Shown piece after piece: positions 54,715 to 64,000 of a stretch of DNA of 64,000 bases (positions within the stretch are counted from its first letter, which is position 1; the number at the start of each line of letters is the position of its first letter). The translations under genes and the position numbers were made by a program. Source of the stretch: Francisella philomiragia subsp. philomiragia ATCC 25015 (GTDB taxonomy: Bacteria; Pseudomonadota; Gammaproteobacteria; Francisellales; Francisellaceae); contig NZ_DS999311.1 of the NCBI RefSeq assembly GCF_000156715.1, forward strand, positions 62,001 through 126,000. Direction: 5' to 3'. The notes below the pieces were generated by a model. That model was given only the letters and a program-made list of their open reading frames with translations, was not told where the DNA came from and made no database searches.

Positions 54715-55323
54715 TTATTCAAAATAAACAGTATTATCCTTATATGTCTTCAATATAATATCCAGCTCTTCTTTTGTAAGCTTATGAGATAATTTTGGCA
54801 ACTCATTAATATCAAAAAAATCTACCTTATTAACCTCAAAATTTGGGCTATTCTCACCACCCACAATTTCTGCTACAAATACCAAACTATAAACATTATA
54901 AATTTCACTTTGAGTATAATTATTTCTATCCATAAGCGCTAAAAATTTAGTCACTTTAATATCATAACCCGTTTCTTCTTTAACTTCTTTAATACATGTT
55001 TCAACTGGCGAAAGATCAATATCACACCAACCACCTGGAATAGTCCATTCATTTGGAGTATCGGCATCTTCAGCCATTAGAAGTTTATTATTTTGAAAAA
55101 TAACCACTCGCACACCTGGCTGCGGTGTTGGATAATACATATCCCTGTATATATCATAAGGTTGCACATCAGACTTGATATACTCATGTAACATCTTTGA
55201 GCTCAGCTCTAATAGCTCATGGTAATTATCCAAGGCATATGGACATTTAGAATAAACAACACCCGTATGAGATATTGCTTGGACTTTCTTTATAAACTCA
55301 AATATTTTATCTTTATGCATCAA
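54715..55323 (-). CDS. NUDIX hydrolase with Nudix_hydro_N domain
   Basis: A 202-residue protein. The first 60 residues match the N-terminal helical domain of ADP-ribose/nucleotide NUDIX enzymes. The Nudix box reads GGWCDIDLSPVETCIKEVKE followed by ETGYD. It has Leu where the box usually has the first Glu, and Lys in place of the Arg, as in some members of this subfamily. Two ATGs in tandem offer alternative starts. The substrate is unknown. Confidence 0.8.
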   Translation of the reverse strand: MMHKDKIFEFIKKVQAISHTGVVYSKCPYALDNYHELLELSSKMLHEYIKSDVQPYDIYRDMYYPTPQPGVRVVIFQNNKLLMAEDADTPNEWTIPGGWCDIDLSPVETCIKEVKEETGYDIKVTKFLALMDRNNYTQSEIYNVYSLVFVAEIVGGENSPNFEVNKVDFFDINELPKLSHKLTKEELDIILKTYKDNTVYFE

Positions 55324-55432
55324 TTTATTTTTTCAAAACAAATAAAATAAAATATATCACATATGCAACTTAAGATTAATGGCTAAACTTAGCTATAATA
55401 TCATTTACAACGCATTAAAGCAGTCACAATAT

Positions 55433-55819
55433 ATGAGAATAGAACATATTGCAATTTGGGTTAAAGATATTGAACTAATGAAAGATTTTTATTGTAAATA
55501 TTTTAATGCAAAACCAAATGATAAATATATAAACCCCATAAAAGGCTTTTCTTCTTATTTCTTATCTTTTGAATCTGGAGCAAGATTAGAAATTATGCAC
55601 TCAAAAAACATGAACAATTTAAATCTCGATAATACAGAAAGATTTGGTTTAATCCATCTTGCCATATCAGTAAGATCTAAAGAAAAAGTAGATCAACTAA
55701 CAGAACAACTAAGAAATGATGGTTTTAAAATTATAGGGGAACCTAGAATCACAGGCGATGGATATTATGAAAGCTGTGTACTTGACCCAGAACAAAATTT
55801 AATAGAAATCACAATCTAA
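55433..55819 (+). CDS. VOC (glyoxalase/bleomycin-resistance) family protein
   Basis: The frame is open from 55379, but the domain starts at MRIEHIAIWVKDIELMKDFY (ATG 55433), giving 128 residues. Paired beta-alpha-beta-beta-beta units with metal-ligand His in RIEHIA and IHLAISV and Glu in LEIMH and NLIEITI are visible. The family includes glyoxalase I and fosfomycin-type enzymes. Its substrate is unknown and no clear ribosome site precedes the ATG. Confidence 0.8.
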   Translation: MRIEHIAIWVKDIELMKDFYCKYFNAKPNDKYINPIKGFSSYFLSFESGARLEIMHSKNMNNLNLDNTERFGLIHLAISVRSKEKVDQLTEQLRNDGFKIIGEPRITGDGYYESCVLDPEQNLIEITI

Positions 55820-55859
55820 CAAAAAATCGTTATACAAAAAAATCAAAACCTACTATAAA

Positions 55860-56108
55860 TTAATCTTTTTTGTTTTTATGTTTTTTACCACCATGGACTT
55901 TACATTTCTTTAGATCATCTTTTGAGTTAGCTTTTTCTACACAGGCTTGTTTTTCTTGCAACATTTTAAGAATTCGTTGCTTTTTAGCCTCAAATTTTTG
56001 TTGCTTTACTTGTTGATTATCTACATTTGTATTCGAATCTGTTGCACTATCTGCAGCAAAAATAAGTACTGGAGAAGCCAATAGCAACATTAATAACATT
56101 TTTTTCAT
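55860..56108 (-). CDS. Small secreted Lys-rich protein
   Basis: An 82-residue protein with a signal peptide (residues 1-19, ending IFA). The mature part is Gln/Lys-rich with one Cys pair (QACVEKANSKDDLKKCKVHG) and a Lys/His-rich tail (GGKKHKNKK) that could bind metal or anionic polymers. No family recognised. It converges on the VOC gene. Confidence 0.6.
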   Translation of the reverse strand: MKKMLLMLLLASPVLIFAADSATDSNTNVDNQQVKQQKFEAKKQRILKMLQEKQACVEKANSKDDLKKCKVHGGKKHKNKKD

Positions 56109-56336
56109 ATCTTGCTCCCTAAACTATCAAAAATGAAAAGAATTATAGATTTAATATACCACACATATACTGGTATTATCACTATAATACTTGTCACTAA
56201 ATTCTAATTCATTGAACATTAAGAGATCATAAATCGATTACTTACTATACCTTAGAAAAATAAAAAATGACTAAACTACTGAATATGTAAATATATAATA
56301 AAAATTTACACAATATACAGAATGATACAAATAGAA

Positions 56337-57851
56337 TTAACCTTTTTTGATTTCAGCAATCTTAGCTTTCCAAAGCTTAGGACCTTGCTGATGCGCTGAA
56401 ACACCAAGAGAGTCTACAGCAACAGTTACTGGCATATCTTCTACTTCAAACTCATAAATAGCTTCCATACCAAGATCTTCAAAAGCGACAACTTCCGCTT
56501 TCTTGATTGATTTAGAGATTAGGTAAGCAGCACCACCTACTCCCATAAAATAAACAGCCTTATTTTTTGCAATAGAGTCAATAGTAGCCTGACCTCTTTC
56601 TGATTTACCAATCATACCAGCAATACCAGCTTTCTCTAACATAAATGGTGTAAATTTATCCATACGCGTAGCTGTAGTAGGACCTGCAGGGCCAACAACT
56701 TCATCACCAACTGGATCAACTGGACCTACATAATAGATAAATCTACCTTTAAGATCTACAGGGAATTCTTCGCCAGCATTATACATATCCTGTAAACGCT
56801 TATGCGCTGCATCACGACCAGTCAAGATCTTACCTGTCAATAAAACATTATCACCAGATCTAAGAGCTTCGATTTCTTCTTTAGTAACTGTATCAAGATT
56901 GATTTTCTTAACATCATCATTTTGTGCTTGCTCGATTACTGGCCAACCTTCGATCTTAGGTGCTGGCAAATCAACAGCTCCAGAACCATCTAATGTGAAA
57001 TGCACATGACGAGTAGCCGCACAGTTAGGAATAAGAGCTACAGGCTTACATGCCGCATGAGTTGGGTATTCATTAACCTTAACATCAAGCACAGTTGTCA
57101 AACCACCAAGACCTTGAGCACCTATACCAAGAGCATTGACACGATTATAAATATCTAATCTTAGTTGCTCAGTCTCATTTTGAGGACCATTTTTGATGAT
57201 ATCTTGCATATTAATCTCTTCACCTAGAGATTCTTTTGCAAGAAGCATAGCTTTCTCAGCTGTACCACCAATTCCGATACCAATAATTCCTGGTGGACAC
57301 CAACCTGCTCCCATCTGTGGAAGCATCTCTTCTACCCAGTCGATAATGCTATCACTAGGATTTAAAACTTTAAATTTTGACTTAAACTCAGATCCGCCAC
57401 CTTTTGCGGCGATATCAATCTCGATTTTATCACCATGAACCAAATCAATATGTACAATTGCTGGTGTATTATCTTTTGTGTTTTTTCTAGCTCCATGAGG
57501 AGGGAAAACCATAGATGCTCTCAAAGGGTTATGTGGATCATTATAGCCACGACGCACTCCCTCATTAACAAGCTCTGTAATTGTTCTATCAGTTTTATCA
57601 AGCTTAGCATCCATACCAACTTTTACAAACGCACACACCATACCTGTATCTTGACAGATTGGACGCTTACCCATAGCAGACATTCTTGAATTGATAAGAA
57701 TCTGTGCCATCGCGTCTTTTGCTGGCTTTGATTCCTCACGTTGGTACGCTTCATACATTGCATCAATAAAATCTTTCGGGTGATAATATGAAATATATTG
57801 CAATGCTTCTGCAACACTATTTATTAGATCTTCTGTCTTGATAACAGCCAT
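56337..57851 (-). CDS. fumA: Class I fumarate hydratase
   Basis: A 504-residue 4Fe-4S fumarase converting fumarate to malate in the TCA cycle. Conserved Cys residues lie in PICQDTGMVCAFVKVG, IIPNCAATRHVHF-like LIPNCAATRHVH, and the C-terminal domain has VVGPAGPTTATRMDKFTPFM and GKSERGQATIDSI. Two-subunit halves are fused in one chain, as in FumA/FumB. An upstream 200-base AT-rich gap separates it from the small secreted gene. Confidence 0.93.
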   Translation of the reverse strand: MAVIKTEDLINSVAEALQYISYYHPKDFIDAMYEAYQREESKPAKDAMAQILINSRMSAMGKRPICQDTGMVCAFVKVGMDAKLDKTDRTITELVNEGVRRGYNDPHNPLRASMVFPPHGARKNTKDNTPAIVHIDLVHGDKIEIDIAAKGGGSEFKSKFKVLNPSDSIIDWVEEMLPQMGAGWCPPGIIGIGIGGTAEKAMLLAKESLGEEINMQDIIKNGPQNETEQLRLDIYNRVNALGIGAQGLGGLTTVLDVKVNEYPTHAACKPVALIPNCAATRHVHFTLDGSGAVDLPAPKIEGWPVIEQAQNDDVKKINLDTVTKEEIEALRSGDNVLLTGKILTGRDAAHKRLQDMYNAGEEFPVDLKGRFIYYVGPVDPVGDEVVGPAGPTTATRMDKFTPFMLEKAGIAGMIGKSERGQATIDSIAKNKAVYFMGVGGAAYLISKSIKKAEVVAFEDLGMEAIYEFEVEDMPVTVAVDSLGVSAHQQGPKLWKAKIAEIKKG

Positions 57852-57975
57852 TAGCTAATCCTCTTGTTTTTAAATACAATATTCACCTTTATTATAGCAA
57901 TATTAGCGAATGTTTTTTAAGTTTATAATCTTATTATATCCATTTGCTATAGTTCTTAAAGCAACCAAGTAAGCC

Positions 57976-58179
57976 TCAAATATTTATGATTAGCACATAT
58001 GAGAAACTACTTACACAAAAAAACACTAAGCCAACGATAACTCCATTAATGACTTTATCTTTTTTAGATTTAAGTGTTCCTTTCCTAACACTTTGCTTAT
58101 ACAAAGTCCTAACAACTACCACCGTAGCTATCAAACCAATTAAAATTGCAACCACACTAGCCAATAACATAATAATCAC
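57976..58179 (-). CDS. Small membrane protein downstream of recG
   Basis: A 67-residue protein with two membrane helices (IIMLLASVVAILIGLIATVV and INGVIVGLVFFCVSSFSYVL) and a basic loop. Its ATG overlaps the recG stop by four bases, which supports it over the overlapping plus-strand ORF. Function unknown. Confidence 0.55.
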   Translation of the reverse strand: MIIMLLASVVAILIGLIATVVVVRTLYKQSVRKGTLKSKKDKVINGVIVGLVFFCVSSFSYVLIINI

Positions 58180-60215
58180 ACATCCACGTAATTTACTCTT
58201 TGCTTAAACCACTTATCCACCAATTTCTTTTTTAGATGTGGATATTCACTTTCTACTATAGCTGTAGCACTAGATATTTTATCATAATTATCATAATACT
58301 CATTTATATCAAAAGTCTTAAATGTTGACACTCCTGACTGCTCTTTACCTAAGATATCTCCCGCTCCGCGTATCTCGAGATCTTTCTCAGCTAAATAAAA
58401 ACCATCTTGCGACTCTCTTACAAGCGATAGTCTCTTCTTGCCAACTTCACTTATCCTATCACTATAAAGCAGTATACAATAACTCTCCTTTGCCCCTCTA
58501 CCAACTCTTCCTCTTAGCTGATGAAGCTGAGATATGCCCAATCTTTCGGCATTATCAATAATCATAATACTCGCATTTGGCACATCTACTCCAACCTCAA
58601 TCACTGTAGTGGCAACCAATACCTTGTACTTTTTGGCTTTAAAATCACTCATCTCTTGTATTTTATCTTTTGATTTCATACTACCGTATACAAGACCCAC
58701 ATTTTCCTTGCCCAAAGCTTCTGCTAGTTCTTTATGTAAGGTTTTGACATCCTGTAAAAAGTCCATATTTTCAGACTCTTCAACCAAAGGACAAACCCAA
58801 TATACTTGTTCGCCACGAGATACTGCTTCTTTAACCTTACCTATCAAACTTTGTTTTTTAGCTCTATTTAAGACTGTTGTTACTATAGGCTTACGATTAG
58901 GCGGTAACTCATCAAGTATTGATAATTGCAAATTTCCATACAGAGTCATCGCTAGAGTTCTAGGAATAGGTGTAGCTGAAATTATGAGCTGATGAGGCAC
59001 CAGATGCCTATCGTTTAGAGATGATTTATTAATTAAAGCTAAACGCTGCTCAACACCAAACCTATGTTGCTCATCAACAACTACCAGACCCAAATTACAA
59101 TATTCAACACGCTCTTGAAACACAGCATGAGTTCCGACAATAACACAATCTTTTTTAGACTTAATAACTGCTAAACTTTCTCTAGTTTGCTTTGCAGTTA
59201 ACTTACCTAATAGTGGTACAACATCAATATCCAAATCTGGCATATATGATGCAAAAAAACTATAATGTTGCTCAGCCAAAATCTCTGTAGGCGCCATCAC
59301 AACTGCTTGATATCCTGACTTAACTGCAGTATATACAGCCATAGCTGCCACAATTGTTTTACCCGCGCCAACATCACCTTGCAGAAGCCTTATCATTGCA
59401 CTTGATTGACTTATATCCGCTAAAATCTCTGTGATTGTACGTTGCTGAGCTTGGGTTAATTGATAAGGTAGCTTTTTATAAAATTCATTTTGCTGAGACT
59501 CTTCTAAAGACAATCTTGGAGCACTACTATTTGTTATGCTTTTACGAATACTCTCCTCAGCAAGTTTGTAGGCAAGCATTTCTTCAAACTTTATAGAAGA
59601 TCTAGCAATATTTATAAATTTGTCATCTATAGAATCTGTAAGAGCATGGACATAATACAAGGCATCACTAAAACTCATCAAACCAAATCCACGCAATAGC
59701 TGTCTTGGTAAAATATCTGCAACACTTTTACTTTTAAGGCAAGATAAAATTATTCTAGACACCACTTTATCAGAGACCTTTTTTAACCGATAAACTGGTG
59801 AAAACTCTTTTTTGATAGCACACACACCATCTTTTATAACTGCCCATTCTGGATGAACCATTTGTGGATTCAACGATAAATCGACTTTACCATAACAGCG
59901 CACATATTCAGCATTTTCAAGTGCGAATATTTGATTAGGGTAAAATTTAAACATTACAATAGTACAAATTCCAGTCTCATCATTTACTATAAAGCGTAAG
60001 AATTTCTTACCAAACTTCTTGTATGTTAAATTGGTTATTCTACCCTCAATGAGATACTTCTTATCTGTCACCAAAGAACTTATGGTGCTGACAAAACGAG
60101 TATCTTTGTACTCTTTAGGGAAGATTGTCAAAAGGTCATCCGGATTATACAGATTATATTTAGCTAGCGCTTTAATAGTTGCCTCACCAACACCTTTGAC
60201 TTCATTAAATTTCAT
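58176..60215 (-). CDS. recG: ATP-dependent DNA helicase RecG
   Basis: A 679-residue branch-migration helicase. The N-terminal wedge/OB domain is followed by Walker A (GDVGAGKTIV), DEQH motif (VVVDEQHRFGV), SATPIPRT, and a QLRGRVGRG motif VI, then the TRG region in SEVGKKRLSLVRESQDGFYL. RecG remodels stalled forks. The small membrane protein gene overlaps its stop. Confidence 0.95.
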   Translation of the reverse strand: MKFNEVKGVGEATIKALAKYNLYNPDDLLTIFPKEYKDTRFVSTISSLVTDKKYLIEGRITNLTYKKFGKKFLRFIVNDETGICTIVMFKFYPNQIFALENAEYVRCYGKVDLSLNPQMVHPEWAVIKDGVCAIKKEFSPVYRLKKVSDKVVSRIILSCLKSKSVADILPRQLLRGFGLMSFSDALYYVHALTDSIDDKFINIARSSIKFEEMLAYKLAEESIRKSITNSSAPRLSLEESQQNEFYKKLPYQLTQAQQRTITEILADISQSSAMIRLLQGDVGAGKTIVAAMAVYTAVKSGYQAVVMAPTEILAEQHYSFFASYMPDLDIDVVPLLGKLTAKQTRESLAVIKSKKDCVIVGTHAVFQERVEYCNLGLVVVDEQHRFGVEQRLALINKSSLNDRHLVPHQLIISATPIPRTLAMTLYGNLQLSILDELPPNRKPIVTTVLNRAKKQSLIGKVKEAVSRGEQVYWVCPLVEESENMDFLQDVKTLHKELAEALGKENVGLVYGSMKSKDKIQEMSDFKAKKYKVLVATTVIEVGVDVPNASIMIIDNAERLGISQLHQLRGRVGRGAKESYCILLYSDRISEVGKKRLSLVRESQDGFYLAEKDLEIRGAGDILGKEQSGVSTFKTFDINEYYDNYDKISSATAIVESEYPHLKKKLVDKWFKQRVNYVDV

Positions 60216-60347
60216 AAACTTTTAAATCAGAAAGTCGACTGAGTTGAATTTTAACATCTCAAAAGTCAAATTAACAATTCAATTGCTAATACAATCATTT
60301 ATTGTTAAATTTGAATAATCTATTTATAACTAAAAAGCATAAATATT

Positions 60348-60674
60348 ATGAAACAAATAGTTTTTATTGCGATTTCGATTGCATCAATTTTAGGATTAAC
60401 TGCATGTGGTCAGACTGGAGCTTTATACTTACCAGATGAAAAAAGTGTAAGCTCCGGTTCTACTATTGCTACCTCAGGCTCTAGCATGATGAATAAATCC
60501 AAACAACAAAACTCATCAACAAACAATGCCAATGAGAAAATAGATTACGATCCGAGCACTCCATCAAGATACGTTAACCCAACTACTGCTCAAGCCTATG
60601 AAGGAGAAGGCAACTTTAATTACAATAGCAATATTTTGGATTCAGAGCAAGCAGGCGGAACTCCCATAATATAA
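60348..60674 (+). CDS. lptM: LptM (YifL)-like lipoprotein
   Basis: A 108-residue protein with lipobox LTAC (Cys20) immediately followed by GQTGALYLP, matching the GxKGPLYLP motif of LptM, which helps oxidise and mature the LptDE translocon. The remainder is a disordered Ser/Asn/Gln-rich tail, longer than in E. coli (67 residues). It stands alone between recG (divergent) and rpmB. Confidence 0.75.
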   Translation: MKQIVFIAISIASILGLTACGQTGALYLPDEKSVSSGSTIATSGSSMMNKSKQQNSSTNNANEKIDYDPSTPSRYVNPTTAQAYEGEGNFNYNSNILDSEQAGGTPII

Positions 60675-60810
60675 ACTCAAAAGTTATTATTCACAGACAA
60701 AACAATAAAACTTATTTATATTACAGGTTTACTTTTTATACAAAAAATAATAAAATCTTCGAGATATTGTATAAAAATAATAAATAAATTTGCCCAGGGA
60801 GGGTTTCTAG

Positions 60811-61047
60811 ATGTCTAAAGTTTGTATAGTTACAGGTAAAAGACCTGCTACTGGTAATAATGTTTCTCACGCACAAAACAAAACAAGAAGAAGATTTTTA
60901 CCTAATCTTCATACTCATAGATTTTGGGTTGAAAGTGAAAATAAATATATCAAGCTAAAAGTTAGCTCAAAAGGTATGAGAATCATCGATAAGAAAGGTA
61001 TCGATACTGTTCTTAGTGATCTTAGAGCTCAAGGTCACAAAATTTAA
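60811..61047 (+). CDS. rpmB: 50S ribosomal protein L28
   Basis: A 78-residue protein starting [20 protein letters not shown] with the basic [20 protein letters not shown] segment. AGGGAGGG lies about nine bases before the ATG, the strongest ribosome site in the region, fitting high expression. rpmG follows after 30 bases, the usual operon. Confidence 0.96.
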   Translation: MSKVCIVTGKRPATGNNVSHAQNKTRRRFLPNLHTHRFWVESENKYIKLKVSSKGMRIIDKKGIDTVLSDLRAQGHKI

Positions 61048-61077
61048 TCAAAGTTTTTTATAAAAAGGAATAAAAAA

Positions 61078-61233
61078 ATGAGAGAAAAAATTAGATTAGT
61101 TTCTTCTGCTAAAACTGGACACTTCTATACTACTACTAAAAACAAAAGAGAAATGCCAAATAAAATGGAAATCAAAAAGTTTGATCCTGTTGTTCGTAAG
61201 CATGTAATGTATAAAGAAGCTAAAATCAAATAA
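61078..61233 (+). CDS. rpmG: 50S ribosomal protein L33
   Basis: A 51-residue protein: [20 protein letters not shown], then [20 protein letters not shown], then [11 protein letters not shown]. These are the L33 conserved blocks. The length is standard for Cys-free L33. An AAAGGA precedes the ATG. It is downstream of rpmB in the same operon. Confidence 0.95.
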   Translation: MREKIRLVSSAKTGHFYTTTKNKREMPNKMEIKKFDPVVRKHVMYKEAKIK

Positions 61234-61264
61234 GATACATTCTTAAACTTTTAAGGCCTTACAC

Positions 61265-61951
61265 ATGAAGCAAGCTTTTCATTTTAAAGGTGGTAACTAT
61301 ACTATCAGTGCCATTAATATTAATGTAACTGAAATTACACAGATTGAGAGTTTACTAAACTCTAAGCTTTCGCAGTCACCATCCTTTTTCCAAAATACTC
61401 CTTTTGCGATTGATATTCGTGATATAGACAAAAGTGAAAAGTGCACTATCAACTTCTTAGAGAAAGTTATTGAATCATTCAAATCCAATGGTATGGTTCC
61501 TATAGGTTTTGTAGTTGATAATAAGGAAATAAAAACTCAACTAGCTAAAGCTGGACACAACATACTCAAAGGCGGAAAAGCTAAAGATGCTAGCGCCGAG
61601 GATGAAAAACAGTCTTATTCAACAAAAATAATCACCTCTCCTGTTCGTACTGGCCAATCAATCAATGCTCGTGATGCTGACGTAATTATTACTGCCAATG
61701 TCAATAATGGCGCAGAAATCATTGCTGATGGTAGCATAATTGTATATGGTAGAGTTGGTGGTAGAGTAATTGCTGGTAGCTCAGGAAATAAAGATGCTAA
61801 AATAGTATGTAAGGACTTAAAAGCGGAATTAGTATCCATTGCAGGTAAATATGTTACACTTAACAATGAAAGTATACCTGTCGACAGTTCTAAAACTGAT
61901 GGATATATAGTGTACTTACAAGATGACAAAATCCATATAGAAGGTTTTTAA
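61265..61951 (+). CDS. minC: Septum site-determining protein MinC
   Basis: A 228-residue FtsZ inhibitor. The N-terminal domain is followed by the beta-helical C-terminal domain (VRTGQSINARDADVIITANV, then NNGAEIIADGSIIVYGRVGG) with the RVIAGSSGN turn. It starts the minCDE operon, 31 bases after rpmG. Confidence 0.93.
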   Translation: MKQAFHFKGGNYTISAININVTEITQIESLLNSKLSQSPSFFQNTPFAIDIRDIDKSEKCTINFLEKVIESFKSNGMVPIGFVVDNKEIKTQLAKAGHNILKGGKAKDASAEDEKQSYSTKIITSPVRTGQSINARDADVIITANVNNGAEIIADGSIIVYGRVGGRVIAGSSGNKDAKIVCKDLKAELVSIAGKYVTLNNESIPVDSSKTDGYIVYLQDDKIHIEGF

Positions 61952-61978
61952 AATTTTTAATAAGAGGCTTAAGCTAAA

Positions 61979-62800
61979 ATGAGTGAAAAAAAGCAAGGTA
62001 AGGTTTTCGTAGTTACTTCAGGTAAAGGCGGTGTTGGTAAAACAACTTCAAGTGCAGCTATTGCATATGCTTTTGCAAAAAGAAACCTTAAAACAGTTGT
62101 TATTGATTTCGACGTTGGTTTAAGAAACCTCGACCTTATTATGGGCTGTGAAAGAAGAGTCGTTTATGATTTGATAAATGTTGTAAGAGAAGAAGCCACT
62201 ATAAATCAAGCTATTATTAAAGATAAAAGAATCGATAATTTATATCTTATTCCTGCATCTCAGACTAGAGACAAAGACGCTCTAACTGAGGAAGGAGTAG
62301 ATAGAGTAATTGAAGAATTAAAGCAAGCCTTTGATATCGTTATATGTGACTCACCTGCTGGTATTGAAAAGGGTTCTCTAATGGCTATGAGATGTGCCGA
62401 TGCGGCAATCATAGTAACTAATCCTGAAGTTTCATCAGTTAGAGACTCTGACAGAATATTAGGCATGTTATCGAGCAAGACTCTAAAGGCTCAAAAAGAA
62501 GGCGAATTCAAAGAAATTCATCTTCTTCTAAACAGATATGATTCAGCTAGAGCAAAGGCTGGCGCTATGCTAAAGGCTGAAGATGTTAGTGAAATATTAT
62601 ATACACCTATCGTAGGTATAATTCCTGAGTCCAAAGATATTCTTGAGGCTTCAAACAGTGGGCACCCTATAACACATCTTGATGATACTATAGCTGCCAA
62701 AGCATACTTTGATGCTGTGGATAGAATTCTTGGTAAAGATATACCAATGAGATATACAGAACAGAAGACAAGTTTCTTCAAAAAATTAATAGGTAAATAG
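61979..62800 (+). CDS. minD: Septum site-determining ATPase MinD
   Basis: A 273-residue P-loop ATPase. The deviant Walker [17 protein letters not shown] (residues 14-29) and the C-terminal amphipathic membrane-targeting helix ([11 protein letters not shown]) are present. With MinE it oscillates pole to pole and places MinC. Confidence 0.96.
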   Translation: MSEKKQGKVFVVTSGKGGVGKTTSSAAIAYAFAKRNLKTVVIDFDVGLRNLDLIMGCERRVVYDLINVVREEATINQAIIKDKRIDNLYLIPASQTRDKDALTEEGVDRVIEELKQAFDIVICDSPAGIEKGSLMAMRCADAAIIVTNPEVSSVRDSDRILGMLSSKTLKAQKEGEFKEIHLLLNRYDSARAKAGAMLKAEDVSEILYTPIVGIIPESKDILEASNSGHPITHLDDTIAAKAYFDAVDRILGKDIPMRYTEQKTSFFKKLIGK

Positions 62801-62805
62801 TAACC

Positions 62806-63078
62806 ATGTTAGCTAAACTTTTTGGATTGGGTAAAAAACAGCAAAGCGCATCTTTAGCAAAAGAGAGACTTCAGATTATTGTTGCTCATCAAAGAAATGA
62901 ACTACATCCAAGATCTTCAAAAATAAGTAGTCATTTACTTGCTGAACTTAAAGATGAGATTATTGAAGTTGTCAAAAAATATGTTGCTTTATCTGAAGAT
63001 AATATTCGTGATATTGATATAAAAGTTGAAGATAGTAGCAAAAATTCAATAATTGAAGTTAATATTCCCTTCAATTAA
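62806..63078 (+). CDS. minE: Cell division topological specificity factor MinE
   Basis: A 90-residue MinE: N-terminal [20 protein letters not shown] membrane-binding segment, then [12 protein letters not shown] (MinD-binding helix) and the beta-rich dimer domain ([20 protein letters not shown]). Five bases separate it from minD. Confidence 0.94.
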   Translation: MLAKLFGLGKKQQSASLAKERLQIIVAHQRNELHPRSSKISSHLLAELKDEIIEVVKKYVALSEDNIRDIDIKVEDSSKNSIIEVNIPFN

Positions 63079-63093
63079 TTATTCATTTAAATA

Positions 63094-63888
63094 ATGAGCA
63101 ATACTGAATTCAAAAATGTATCTTTCTATAGGGGTGAACGTTGTATCTATGATGATGTCACTTTTTCGATCCCAACAAATAAAATAACAACAGTCTTAGG
63201 TCCATCAGGCGCTGGTAAAACTACAATTCTACAACTTATCGCCGGACTGATTAAACCTGATTGTGGTGAAATATATATTGACGATTATAGTATCAAAAAA
63301 AATACCAAAGAAAAGTATCTAGCACAACTGCGTAAAAAAATGGGTTTTCTATTCCAGTCAGGAGCTTTATTTACTCATCTGAGTGTATATGACAACATCG
63401 CCTTTCCCCTACGTAAAAATACTAATTTAAATGAGAATTTAATTAGAAATATTGTTTTACTAAAGCTTCAGGCAGTTAGATTAGCACATACTATTGACAT
63501 GATGCCTAGTGAACTATCTGGAGGAATGGCTCGTAGAGTCGCGCTTGCAAGATCAATAGCTATGGATCCTGACATCATGATGTATGATGAGCCATTCACA
63601 GGTCAAGATCCAGCTTCTTTTAACAAATTATTAGAACTTATTTCAACACTAAATGAATCATTGGGAATGACTTCTTTAATTGTCTCTCATGACATACAAG
63701 AGTCATTGAACATTTCTGATCATATTATCATAGTTGGCAACAAGAAAGTCATAGCTAGTGATACTCCTGAAAATATAAAAAATAGTAAAGATAAACAAAT
63801 ACAAGATTTTTTGGCTGGTAGGCCTCTAGAGAATAACAGTAAAAATTCTGTAGATAAAAACTTCTTTTATAAAGAAATTTTGAGGTAA
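63094..63888 (+). CDS. mlaF: ABC transporter ATP-binding protein (MlaF-like)
   Basis: A 264-residue ATPase with Walker A GPSGAGKTTILQLIAG, Q-loop FQSGALFTHLSVYDNI, signature LSGGMARRVALARS and Walker B MMYDEPFTGQDP. The FQSGALF segment is characteristic of the MlaF/Ttg2A group that maintains outer-membrane lipid asymmetry. The permease gene follows after two bases. Confidence 0.82.
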   Translation: MSNTEFKNVSFYRGERCIYDDVTFSIPTNKITTVLGPSGAGKTTILQLIAGLIKPDCGEIYIDDYSIKKNTKEKYLAQLRKKMGFLFQSGALFTHLSVYDNIAFPLRKNTNLNENLIRNIVLLKLQAVRLAHTIDMMPSELSGGMARRVALARSIAMDPDIMMYDEPFTGQDPASFNKLLELISTLNESLGMTSLIVSHDIQESLNISDHIIIVGNKKVIASDTPENIKNSKDKQIQDFLAGRPLENNSKNSVDKNFFYKEILR

Positions 63889-63890
63889 TT

Positions 63891-64000
63891 ATGTCAGTTT
63901 TTAATAATATATATAAACTTACAATTTCACTTATATATAGTTTTTTAAAATCTATTGATCTTGTATTAAGAATAGTTTTTAGTAAATTAAGCATAAGAGA
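63891..64000 (+). CDS. mlaE: MlaE-like ABC permease, partial
   Basis: An ORF starting ATG at 63891, two bases after the ATPase stop, open to the window end (36 codons: MSVFNNIYKLTISLIYSFLK and SIDLVLRIVFSKL). The family cannot be shown from so short a piece; the call rests on position behind the MlaF-like gene and the hydrophobic start. GAGG precedes the ATG. Confidence 0.55.
   Translation, partial: MSVFNNIYKLTISLIYSFLKSIDLVLRIVFSKLSIR

Noticed and set aside
57986-58207. 73-residue plus-strand ORF overlapping the recG end
   Set aside because: It is antisense to a minus-strand membrane protein gene that is coupled to recG, and has no ribosome site.
58534-58992. 152-residue plus-strand ORF inside recG
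   Set aside because: It is a shadow of the well-conserved helicase frame, with Ser/Leu-rich content and no family features.
1-64000. Insertion sequences, which are common in Francisella
   Set aside because: No transposase-like frame or terminal inverted repeat pair was found anywhere in the window.

Overview
The window is a chromosomal segment from a Francisella-type gammaproteobacterium. It is AT-rich, and the proteins and gene neighbourhoods (lemA with an M48 protease, a photolyase cluster, tolQRAB-pal, minCDE, class I fumarase) fit Francisella. That assignment comes from recognition, not from a database search. No rRNA, CRISPR array or transposase was seen. There is one tRNA gene, tRNA-Ser(GGA).

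Layout. Positions 1-18152 are core genome: chorismate synthase (aroC), a DedA membrane protein, a PilZ-like protein, radA, a CvpA-family protein, gpsA, a secreted C39-type peptidase, an ArsR repressor with a Zn/Cd-type P-type ATPase, a flavoprotein divergent from a LysR regulator, lemA with an HtpX-like protease, an unusual pilin carrying a lectin-like domain, rph, ubiC-ubiA and small membrane or secreted proteins. Positions 18156-30258 are a 12.1-kb integrated element lodged in the 3' end of tRNA-Ser(GGA). Positions 30367-64000 are core again: a TSUP exporter with a YheO-like regulator, a bile-acid-symporter-type transporter, a five-gene photolyase cluster, rimO, the Tol-Pal envelope system, pssA/chorismate mutase/ispH/fkpB, an OmpA-like lipoprotein with dprA, an aspartate-alanine antiporter with aspartate decarboxylase, an NCS2 permease, class I fumarase, recG, rpmB-rpmG, minCDE, and the start of an Mla-type ABC transporter that runs off the window.

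The element is the most interesting part. It has two tyrosine integrases, an AlpA-like activator, an XRE repressor, a Toprim protein plus a DUF3987 helicase-like protein beside an iteron-like array (candidate origin), and a Nu1/TerS-like small terminase subunit. It has no large terminase, portal, capsid or tail gene. This is the gene set expected of a phage satellite that replicates itself but borrows a helper's particles. Directly upstream of the small terminase gene lie three 15-bp repeats and then a GC-rich dyad. That is the same order as cosN-cosB-Nu1 in lambda, so this may be a packaging site. The ends carry a 25-bp att repeat and matched pairs of a 10-bp putative integrase arm site. The cargo includes an ImmA/IrrE metallopeptidase coupled to a two-helix membrane protein, divergent from another small membrane protein across a palindromic operator.

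Operon logic elsewhere: tolQ-tolR-tolA-tolB-lipoprotein-pal is one tight operon; the five photolyase-cluster genes are nearly all overlapping; aspT with the decarboxylase should form a proton-consuming aspartate/alanine cycle; and minC-minD-minE are followed by an Mla-like lipid transport operon.
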